From the NCBI GenBank assembly GCA_977006965.1, contig OZ345363.1, positions 2,170,001-2,234,000 of the forward strand: a stretch of DNA of 64,000 bases, in the 5' to 3' direction. Positions 55,816 through 64,000 of this stretch are shown here, piece by piece (position 1 is the first letter of the stretch; the number at the start of each line of letters is the position of its first letter). The notes below the pieces were generated by a model. That model had not been told where the DNA came from. It did not search any database and was given only the letters and a program-made list of their open reading frames with translations. The DNA is from Phymatolithon calcareum (lineage: Eukaryota > Rhodophyta > Florideophyceae > Hapalidiales). The translations under genes were made by a program, and so were the position numbers.

Positions 55816-55952
55816 AAGCTAAACTGCTTACACACTCAGCCACGCGCTTGACCACATCCACTCATAGAGTCCCATGTAGTATGAGAGCTCGTATAGCGAA
55901 TGCGTTCGCGTTGGTCTCGGTTCAGCCTTGGTGAATCGGCTCTGCCACCCCT

Positions 55953-57250
55953 TTACTCTGGTGGTGGCGTAACGTTGAAAAGCGTATATCGTTGCGCTAA
56001 CCGCCGTTCGCAACGACGTCGGAGTTGAGGAGAAATGTTTTGAAGTTGATGGTGAACCTGATCGGGTTGAAGGTATTGCTGCATAGACTTTGATGACGCC
56101 CATCGTCCACGAAGTTGGATTTCATCACGCGTCAGTCGACCGTGCATATGATCCGTGGTTGCGCCACCGTAACGAAGTCCATGTAGTTTAGTATCTCCAA
56201 TGTCAATGTTGAATGTTTCCAAAATCGGCTTCATTCTTTTACGTAGTGTTGCTATTGAGAATCGGAACAGCTTGTTGTCGTTTTGTGTTCAATTCTTTGA
56301 TCGAATGACTTGTTGCCGTCGAAGTAACTCGGCATTTAGTAGTCCACGAACGAACACTGATTGGTTGGTTCCACGCTTGTTTTTTGGTAGCGTCAATACG
56401 CCATAGTAATTTTTCTTGGGTCCCTGGGGAGGATCGAGAAAGATGAAGTCTTGACACCTCGCATTCGAGGCATCTGCAGATCGTAAGTAGCAATCAAATA
56501 TGACCAATATTGCCGTAGCCATGTCTGGACGGCCTTTTTTTAGGAGTTCATAGGCGATCGCATTAGGCAATTGTTCGGATATAACTGTACGGGCCTTTAC
56601 AGGAACATGTTTTGCCCACCCCTCGAGGGAGGCGCGAAGGTCCTGCATTTTGCCGCCCAACGTTGGGAAGTACAGCTCAACAGCGAACATTGCATTGACG
56701 ACTAATTGTCGTTCTTGCTTGTTCCGAGTATGATACGTCTGAACCGCGAAGTCCATTAAGTACACCTCGGTTTTTGATAAATCGGTAAACGTGTCATGTC
56801 CTTTTTCCTCCAAGTATTTGATGAAGGCTGCCAGGTCACGGTTGTATTGGTTTTTGGTGCTCTTGTCGACTCGGAGAGCTACAAGCTCATACCGCCCGTG
56901 ACGGTCCATCAGCGGGTTTAGACTCGCTTCTGATATATATATGCACTTTATATGTAAGTCTCCGGCCAACGTAAGAGCTGCCACTTGTCTGCAAATATTC
57001 GACCTTCCTTTCTGTAGCGCCCTGTCAACCCCAATTACCAATCTTTTTCCAAAGTTCAATTTGTTGCGTAAAAACCACTTAAGACCCATTGGGTCTTTTA
57101 AAACATTCTCAGGTCTAGCATATTCCATAGCAAGTTCCGGCGGCAAGGCGTCAAGCAGCTCGACGCTTCCTGCCCTCCGTCAGAAGGCAGCTATAGTTTT
57201 GAGGCCTCCATCCAAGTCTTCGGTTGACAACGCTCGGCTAAATAGGTAGA
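55953..57250 (-). pseudogene. Tyrosine recombinase
   Basis: A SAM-like N-terminal core-binding region (DKSTKNQYNRDLAAFIKYLE) is followed by the catalytic domain: CYLRSADASNAR (first Arg), LPKNKRG (Lys), LHGLRYGGATTDH (H-x-x-R), LRGRW (Arg-Trp) and SMQQYL (Tyr nucleophile). All catalytic positions are present. One TGA at 56289-56291 splits the catalytic domain, and another at 57180-57182 lies near the N-terminus; the frame is otherwise continuous. The frame overlaps the end of ORF1 in the -1 register. Such enzymes cut and rejoin DNA through a 3'-phosphotyrosine to insert a circular intermediate. Confidence 0.8.
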
Positions 57251-58936
57251 GCTTTCGGTTGGTACTCTCGTTGTCACCCATTGGTCCGCACGTGACAATA
57301 GTTGCCGGCGGAACGCCCGGTCGCATGAATCACTCACTGAAGAACATATTTCCGATTGACTGGTGGTGAGTTGTTTGTCGTCGAAAATTAGGGGTACACC
57401 CATGCTGGCGACCTGCCTCCTGGAGACGGCATTGAGACAGGTTAGTACGTGCGCAATGGCCGTCAGTATGGCATTTTCCTTACATAATCGTGACTTATGG
57501 CGAGGCCCTTTTCCACTTGTCCTGCCATTAATTTCCCTGACCGGTAGGGGGAATAACTCACGTCGGTCATCGGTAACAAATCGTTTCATTTTTGTTCTAC
57601 TAATTTTGCGAGCCCCTGCAGCCCCCTCTTTCTTTGTGTCGGGGTTCTTTCCTAGGGGCTTCATAAGCTCACGTTCGAGTCGCGCTGCGCGGCGGGCGGC
57701 ACGTAATTCGCGGCTGACTACCGCACCTTCCTCGTTTCGATCCTCAAACATGTGGGCAGAAACTTCCCACTTTCCGGTACGGTCAGCCAGCTCGACTTTC
57801 GCTAATCGACGCAGTAGGACTTCCACGGCATCGCTTTTCCTCGCCTTTTTCATACCGAGGTCTGATATGAGCAAATCAACGGCAGCTGCAATAGTTTCGC
57901 TCTCATATTTGTTCCGATCGGTCTTAAAGTCATGGGGTCGCACGAAATCGGTGACAGTTTTGGTGGGACTGAAGTAGTATTGCAATCTTTCGTCGGTGAC
58001 CCTCTTCCATAAGGGTAGGTTGAAATGGTACGGCTCCTTCTTTTTCTTTTTCCAGAACTTCCCCATTTTCCGCTTTTCTCGTCGCTTCATCTGCTTCTTT
58101 CGCGACGATCGATCACGTTTCTTGTAGTCTGAATCGGATGAGTTATCAGAACTGTTGGAATCAACGGAGGAGCTGTCATCAGATTATTTCTTTTTGCGCC
58201 TCTGTTTCAGATGCTTTCGTCCCTTTCGTTCGCTTTTCCGGCTTTGTTCGTCATAACTGTCGTCATCGTCAGAGGAGCTATCATCGCCGGAGTCTGGATT
58301 GCCCCTTTGACGCGCCCTCGCTTTTTCGATAATGGTCCGTCGGCCACGTGGTGCATTGCGGCCGGTTATCATGTTAGTAAGGACCTTGATCTGTTGCGCA
58401 AGATCGGCTACGTTCGGTGTAGCTTCTCTGCTGTCGCTATCGCCGCTGTCGTCGCTATCGCTTTCCGCTGGTTGAACTCTCTTTGCTTGACCTCTTTTAG
58501 AGTTCTTTTTCTTTTTGTGTCCTCGCGACGGGCCCGCATTGGATGGGCCCGCCCTGGTTTTGGATTTGTTGCGCGCTCGGGTTTGCCGAGAGGGCCCGGC
58601 GTTGGATGGCCCTCCTCTAGTATTGGTTCCAGATTCGGATGGATCTGCATTTTTCGGATTGTTAGCATCATCGTTAGGCGCATCCTCCAGCTCTGTGTCA
58701 TCGTATTCACTTCCACTACTTAACGGCGCCCGTAAATTACCGGCGACCACGTTAGTAATTATCTCCCATATATCTTTAGTATCGCATCGCAGTGGCACAG
58801 TGCGCGAAGCATCCAGTTTCGAATTCAAAAACTCAATCATCCCGGTATGGAACTCACGTCCCCGGTTTTCATAAGTCTTCAAATTCTTACTTACCACATC
58901 TTTAAACTTCGATATATAATCTCCATCTTTTCCCAT
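57191..58936 (-). pseudogene. ORF1 of the tyrosine-recombinase element
   Basis: I place the start at the first ATG (MGKDGDYISKFKDVVSKN). After about 80 residues come acidic stretches, then Lys/Arg-rich low-complexity tracts with two copies of AGPSNAGPSR/GGPSNAGPSR, poly-Ser/Asp runs and a KKRDRSSRKKQMKRREKRK basic region. A folded part follows (YHFNLPLWKRVTDERLQYYF to the AARRAARLERELMK helix). A TAA at 58184-58186 interrupts the frame. It may be a gag-like or DNA-binding protein. No zinc knuckles were seen. Confidence 0.5.
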
Positions 58937-59079
58937 CCCCGCGAAGAGTTCGGTAAACTCTCCCAATAGCAGCCTGTTGCTGCTTCGATTGTTGTTGTTA
59001 GCAGGTGAAATTTTCGAAGAGGCGCCTCACCCACGGCATCCCCTCCTAGTCCCATTCCCTAAGGGACGAGGGCGAGTGT

Positions 59080-59876
59080 TGTGAACTAACACAGGTGACA
59101 CTCACAGTCTAAATAGACAACACCGTCAACAGGTAGCGGGTTCAAAGCCCATATGCCCACCCATCCTCGTAAACGTCGGCGTCCTCGTTAGAGTCCGATT
59201 CGATCGTTCCTTTCCAGTGCGATACAGGCCAGTCGACTTCACTAGTTATTACCAGATCCGCCTCGCACGTCACCAAGTCCAACCTCGAGAGAATGTGGGG
59301 TTCAAGGCACAAGCTGGCAGATCCGTTGACCAGAGTTTGAGGACTGCTGGTCAAGGAGGGTTTATATAGACTAGAAGGAGAACCATAGTGAAGAGTCTAA
59401 ACAAAGACGTGTGTCGACACTAATGTGAAGAGACACACGGGACAAATAGATGGCTAAAAACAATTGGTCTAACGTCAACATGGGGGAGGGAGATACTAAT
59501 GGCAGAATATCATTGGCAGCAGTAGTAATCGGCAATGAGGAGGCCGTTGAGGGTTCAATGGCGGTTGCTCACTGGTCACAACGATGAGGAGAAAGACGAG
59601 GAACTATGGAAGGCGGAGATTGGCTAAAAATGATGAACTCGAGAGAGGCTCTTCAAAAGCGCTCCGCGCTCTTAGGCGCGGTCACGGTGACATGATTTAT
59701 GATAGATTGTGACGTGACGTGTAACGTGTGACTGAGGAACCGTAACGAGGAGGAATAGAGTATGAATGATCAACGGAGTAACGATATGATGGGATGGTAT
59801 GATATTGACTATGTTTCTGGTGTTGATAAGGGTGTTGATCACGTCACAAGAGTGACGTTAGTGACTGTTCGTCACA
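59080..59876 (-). repeat. 3' LTR of the Ty3/gypsy element (797 bp)
   Basis: On the plus strand it begins TGTGAACTAACA and ends TGTTCGTCACA, giving TG...CA ends with imperfect inverted repeats. A polypurine tract (AGGAGGGAGGGA on the minus strand) lies directly before it at 59877-59888. The last codons of the pol frame run into the LTR (stop at 59844). The partner LTR lies beyond the right edge. Confidence 0.8.
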
Positions 59877-62800
59877 TCCCTCCCTCCTAGGGGAAGCATC
59901 GTCCCGATGCTTTGTAGTTTGAAATATGTCTTGCGAATTCTCGAGGTCTTGTTCGGTTTGCCAAGTGTTCTCGTGGTCAGGATATCCTTTCCACGTAACT
60001 AAGAACTCAGCTTTTCGGTGACGCTTTCGATGCGCTAGAATGTCTTCAACTTCGTATTCTTGCTCTCCGGTCTTTAGAAGAATAGCGGGCGAGGGTGCTG
60101 GGTCTCTTGAGAAGGTATCTTCAACAAATGGCTTCAGTAGACTGACGTGGAAAGTGTCATGAATACCTTTTTGCTTCATTGGTTCAGACAAGTCTAGCGC
60201 GAAAGCATCGTCATTAATATTCTTTCTGATCACGAATGGGCCACAATATTTTGGATGTAGCTTTTTTGAGCCTGTTCCGTCCGTAAGAGACAGATTCTTT
60301 GTTGACAACCAGACTTTGTCGTCAACTGCAAATTGGTGTGGCAAACGTAATTTGTTGCCATACTCTGCCATTTTGACGTTCTTTTTCCTTATGTTTTCTC
60401 TTGCAAATGCAGAGGTGTCTTGTATGTCTTTCAGGAACTGTGATACCGATGGGTTGTTTGATGAAAGTGTCTGTAATGGGATGGTTCTTCGATGAATTCC
60501 GTAGTTCAAGTAAAATGGAGTATACAACGTAGTGCTGTGAATGGATGAGTTGTACGACACTTCAAAGTCGACAAGAAATTCGTCCCAGTTGTTCTTTCTG
60601 AAATTTGCAAATGCTCGAATCATTTCCTCTGTTTTCCTATTGGCTATTTCAGACTGTCCATCTGCTTGTGGATGATAGGCAGTACAGGGCGAAATCTTTG
60701 TTTCGAAAAGTTTGAACAAGTTTTCCAGAACTTGCTCATAAAAATGGTATCCCTGTCTGATATTATTTTGGATGGAATACCATCGTTTCTGTAGATATGT
60801 TCTTTGAAGAGTTTGGCGATTACTAGAGCATCTGCTTTTTCGGGGATGGGGATGGATCGAATCATTTTTGAGAGCTTGTCCACAACGTTGAGAATGCCAG
60901 TATGGTCATTCTTTGTTTTTGGGAGAGTTGTAATGAAATCCATCGTGATTGTGGTCCATTTTGTGTTGGGTGGGTCGATTGGTTGTAGAAATCCGAACGG
61001 TTTGTGGTTTCTTGCTTTTGTCTGTTGACAGATAGGGCAGCTTTTAACGTATTCGTGTACGTCCTTCCGTAAGTTTTTCCAGAAATAGAAAGGTTGAATT
61101 CTATGTCTGGTCTTCGTTTCTCCAAGGTGCCCGGCGTTTGGGCTCGCATGGTGGTCGTGAAAGAAGTTCAACCTAAAGTTTCCTTTGGGGACACAAAACT
61201 TGTTTTCTCTGTATAAGATGCGGTCTAGAACCTTGAACGGATCTTTGGGGTCATTGTAAGGTTCATTAAACTCGGGGTCTTGTGCGTACTCGAACTCCAG
61301 GGTAGACTGTGGACACTGCATTTGTTTGGACAGTGTTTTTTATGACTTTTTCGAGAAGATCTTTGGCGTATTCGGCGGTGTTCGGGAGGTCTTTACCCTG
61401 TCTGGAGAGCGCGTCCTCTACTTGATTTAACTTGCCTTTGATAGGAATTATAGAAAAGTCAAACTCTGCAAGGCGCTCTAACCAACGGACTTGTCGATTG
61501 GAGAGATGATCTTGTTTTTGAATGTAGCGTAAGGGCTAATGGTCTGTGTGGACTATGAATTTTCGGCCATGAAGATAGCATCACCAAGCACGTAGAGTGT
61601 CGACAATGCCTAATATCTCTAGGTCGTGGGCTGCATAGTTCTGTTCTGCAGTATTAAGTGTACGAGACGTGAAAGCTACTGGTTTACGTCCAGTGGCTCC
61701 GTCCTGTTCTAATACTGCTCCGATTGCTACTTTCGAAGCATCGGTCGTGACAATGACGGGAAGATCATCACGGAATGTCTGTAAGACTGGTGCCGAAGTT
61801 ACTGAGTCTTTCAAAGCCTTGAACGCTTTTTCAGTCGCATCCGTCCATACAAACGGTACGTTTTTTGTAAGTTCGGTCAGAGGTTTGGTGATTCTGGAGC
61901 AGTTTTTGATGAATCTGCGTTAATAGTTGACGAGTCCAAGGAACGATTGGACATCTTTCTTAGATTCAGGCGTTGTCCAGTCTGTGATAGCTTTAGTCGT
62001 GTGGAGGTTCATGGCCACTCCGTTTGGTTTGAGGACAAATCCGAGATAGTCGACCTGTTGAGATCCAAAGACACACTTTGAAACTTTCGCGTAAAGTTTC
62101 TCTTTTCGGAGAATTTCTAAAGTCTTCTTTAAGTGTTCAAGGTGTTCTTCCCAAGTGTCACTGTAGATCAAGATATCATCAAGATAAATGGCAATGAACT
62201 TAACCAAATATTCGATGAATGCTTCGTTCATTAACTCCATGAACTTAGCGGGAGCATTGCAAAGTCCAAAGGGTACGACACGAAACTCGAGGTGTCCGTA
62301 TCGTGTGCGGAATGCGGTTAGTGGAATCGACTTGGGGTCGAGTCTGATTTGATGATAGCCGCTTCTGAGGTCGATGGTTGTGAAATACTTTGCTGTAGAC
62401 AGCTGGTCCAATATGTCGTCAATGCGTGGAAGAGGATAGCTGTTGTTCAGAGCTCGATAATCAACACATAGGCGTAATCCGCCATCTTTCTTGCTTGCAA
62501 ATAAGATGGGTGCTCCCCAAGGGCTTGAACTTGGTTGTATGAACTCGTGATCGATAAGGTCTGCTAGTTGCCTTTTGAGCTCTTTGAGATCAGAGGTAGA
62601 CATTCTGTACAGTCCTTTCTTCTGGGGTACAATTCCGTCTTTGAGGTCGATAGAAAAATCTTGGCTTCGTTTCGGTGGGAGTCCTTTGAGTAGAGTATCT
62701 GGAAATACGTCTTTGTATTCTCTCAGAATTTTACTAATTTCTTGATTTTTCTTTTGTTCGACATTCCCTTGGTCTGAGCTAGGTACTTTCCTTCGCATCA

Positions 62801-63449
62801 CATCGAAAGTAGGATATTGTTTTCCATAGTCTCTTGTAATTGCGTTAACAGAGATTAGGTTTCTTGTCTTTGGATCTGTGGCAACAATGGTGTGGGTTCT
62901 GCCTTTGTACGAGAATTTGATCTCGTTGGTGTAATGGTTGGTAATCGCTTTATGTTCCGTAGTCCATTTTTTCCCTAAGATAATGTCATAGCTTAGGGGA
63001 CAAAAGGCGAAGCGAATCTTTTCAGTATAGCCTCCTATACTGAGGACGAGAGGTTTTGTTATGGATTTTAGTCTTTGGCTTGTGTTATTGGCCATGAGCG
63101 CTTCGTGGAGCTCTTCCTTTATGGTTATATTGTTCCGACGACAGAATTCTTCAGATAAATGGTTTAATTCTGCGCCGTTGTCGATGAGGACTTTGGCATA
63201 AGCTCCAGCAAACATAGCTTTTGTGATAAATAGGCTTGGTGTCGATGGTTCGAAAGGATTTTTTGTGTCATGAAGTTCAGGTGGTGTGACTTTGGTGACT
63301 TCCGCTTTTCTTGGTCTCTGTTGCTTTGGTTCAGGAACTGCAGTACTGTGGAGCCGACTGAATGTACTCAGTTCCTCTGGGCTTTTGGGCAGTTCTTCGC
63401 AATGTGACCTTTTTCGCGGCAGCGGAGGAAACGTCCCTCTTTCATGCAT
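59844..63449 (-). pseudogene. Chromovirus pol: protease, RT, RNase H, integrase, chromodomain
   Basis: The protease site reads LIDNGAELNHLS (usual D-S/T-G). RT has LCVDYRALN, IDLRSGYHQI, FGLCNAPA and FIAIYLDDILIYS. RNase H starts at VTTDASKVAIGAVLEQDG. Integrase has the H-H...CPICQQ zinc finger, TMDFITTLP, ISDRDTIF and HPQADGQSEIANRK (D,D,E). The chromodomain is YEVEDILAHRKRHRKAEFLV then TWKGYPDHENTW. Lesions: TAA 61920-61922 after RT, TGA 61581-61583 and TAG 61536-61538 in RNase H, frameshifts near 61325 and 60700. The chromodomain probably steers integration to particular histone marks (family knowledge). Confidence 0.9.
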
Positions 63450-64000
63450 TTCTCACGCTCTTCAGCAGTTAGTTTCTTAATTTGGACATTTCCAATATCC
63501 ATTGGAACTGGTTTTTGTGGCTGGTTTCCTTTCTCTGTGTGGTTCTTCGGTGTGTTTCCAGGTCTCGGAAGTCGGCTGTGTGCTGCTTCGACTCGTTCAG
63601 CATCACGCATGACGTCGGTGAGGCGTTCATATTCTTTTGTGCAAAGTTCTTTGAAGATATAGCTTTTCAGGCCGCGAGTATAGCGATCGATCTGTTCATC
63701 GGCACTAATGTTCAGTATGTCAAGAACAATGCGCTGGAAGTCGTCGTTGAACGTTGATATGTCCTTCAACTGTTTCCATTTCGCAAGCTTGTCGCGAGCG
63801 ATCTTTTCTTTATTCAGGGTATCGAAGCGGTTGATCAGTGCTTCTTTCAACTGAGTCCAGTTTGAGATACGCTGACCTTCTTCGGTCTCCTTGTGTACGA
63901 TCCACCACTCGTGAGCGTGACCTTGAAGGTAGCTGATCGCAATTGGGAAGGCTTCTTCATCCGTAGAGCCGGCCAAGTAGTTGTTCATGTGTGTTGTCCA
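63368..64000 (-). CDS. Chromovirus gag, 5'-partial
   Basis: The visible part has the gypsy gag pattern AISYLQGHAHEWWIVHKETE, then WTQLKEALINRF, a matrix/capsid-like helix region and a terminal zinc knuckle RFLRCREKGHIAKNC. The first Cys of the CCHC box is Phe here (TTC for TGC). The frame is open at the window edge. It ends in TGA at 63368-63370, overlapping pol by about 80 bp in the -1 frame. Confidence 0.85.
   Translation of the reverse strand, partial: WTTHMNNYLAGSTDEEAFPIAISYLQGHAHEWWIVHKETEEGQRISNWTQLKEALINRFDTLNKEKIARDKLAKWKQLKDISTFNDDFQRIVLDILNISADEQIDRYTRGLKSYIFKELCTKEYERLTDVMRDAERVEAAHSRLPRPGNTPKNHTEKGNQPQKPVPMDIGNVQIKKLTAEEREKCMKEGRFLRCREKGHIAKNCPKAQRN
63383..63389 (-). promoter_or_regulatory. 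Candidate -1 frameshift slippery site
   Basis: On the minus strand C CCA AAA (in the gag frame) fits X-XXY-YYZ exactly and lies 12 bp before the gag stop. Slipping back one base leads into the pol frame (PKSPEELS). Whether a stimulatory stem-loop follows was not determined. Confidence 0.55.

Larger units (their letters stand above)
55816..59079 (-). mobile_element. Tyrosine-recombinase element (ORF1 plus YR)
   Basis: An ORF1 with acidic and basic tracts is followed by an overlapping frame for a tyrosine recombinase. No RT/RNase H between them was found, which argues against a complete DIRS or Ngaro element; a Crypton-like or internally deleted element is possible. The right (5') boundary is cut by the gypsy LTR at 59080, and no terminal repeats could be defined. 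Confidence 0.65.
59080..64000 (-). mobile_element. Ty3/gypsy chromovirus, right part cut by the window edge
   Basis: Order on the minus strand: gag, protease, RT, RNase H, integrase, chromodomain, polypurine tract, LTR. Integrase after RT/RNase H identifies Ty3/gypsy; the C-terminal chromodomain identifies the chromovirus branch. The 5' LTR and gag N-terminus are outside the window. Several lesions in pol make this copy defective. Confidence 0.9.

Noticed and set aside
16082-57182. TGA read as a sense codon in this host
   Set aside because: Several coding frames, including LINE ORF1 and gag, end naturally at TGA, and TAA/TAG lesions also occur. In the one case comparable with other gypsy elements (RNase H, 61581), Arg rather than Trp is expected. 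C-to-T decay is simpler.
57363-58723. Two long plus-strand frames
   Set aside because: Antisense to ORF1 of the tyrosine-recombinase element; composition explained by its charged codons.
59120-59160. GGGTTCAAAGCCC as a tRNA T-arm
   Set aside because: It lies inside the LTR, and no acceptor stem or anticodon arm could be folded around it.

Overview
This is a gene-poor, repeat-saturated eukaryotic nuclear window. The evidence is the mix of element types (non-LTR retrotransposons with APE-type endonucleases, a Ty3/gypsy chromovirus, a tyrosine-recombinase element, a Mutator-like element, piggyBac and a pogo/Tc1-mariner-like MITE), one probable 55-bp spliceosomal intron, and TATA-box promoters. 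There are no operons and no bacterial ribosome-binding sites. I cannot fix the lineage; a red alga, an oomycete or an early-diverging fungus are possible, and that is a guess.

Layout. 1-7 kb is mostly unassigned sequence with one small secreted His/Tyr/Gly/Lys-rich repeat protein (1502-1894, minus). 7.05-8.38 kb is a pogo-like MITE carrying two later retro-insertions. A paralogous secreted Arg/His/Asn-rich protein lies at 10178-10516 (minus). 14.2-23.1 kb is a nested stack: a piggyBac copy (B) was hit by a LINE (D1), and D1 was hit both by a second LINE (A1) and by another piggyBac (A). Each event is readable from its target-site duplication. A third short secreted peptide follows at 23805-23918. 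25.7-26.2 kb is a near-identical sibling of D1. A second nest spans about 29.6-40.4 kb: LINE D3 (minus) is split by a small LTR element (F, 190-bp direct repeats, 4-bp duplication) and by a 5.2-kb MULE with a perfect 9-bp duplication. F itself carries a solo LTR, and the MULE carries an old LINE fragment. 40.5-55.8 kb holds minisatellite, SINE-like, solo-LTR and decayed LINE copies, including a LINE with an RNase H domain (49.6-53.1 kb). 55.9-59.08 kb is a tyrosine-recombinase element with an acidic/basic ORF1. From 59080 to the right edge is a Ty3/gypsy chromovirus on the minus strand, with its 3' LTR at 59080-59876.

How the parts relate. Almost every coding sequence belongs to a mobile element, and most elements are broken by stops or frameshifts. 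Two LINE lineages (A and D) share an organisation of ORF1, a short ORF1/ORF2 overlap, endonuclease and RT. D copies share a 3' UTR with a hairpin; A-like copies share a terminal sequence with an otherwise unrelated repeat (B). The best candidates for host genes are the three small secreted proteins. They share an ATG context starting MAR[IM], a signal peptide, and a TATA-like box 59-60 bp upstream of the ATG.
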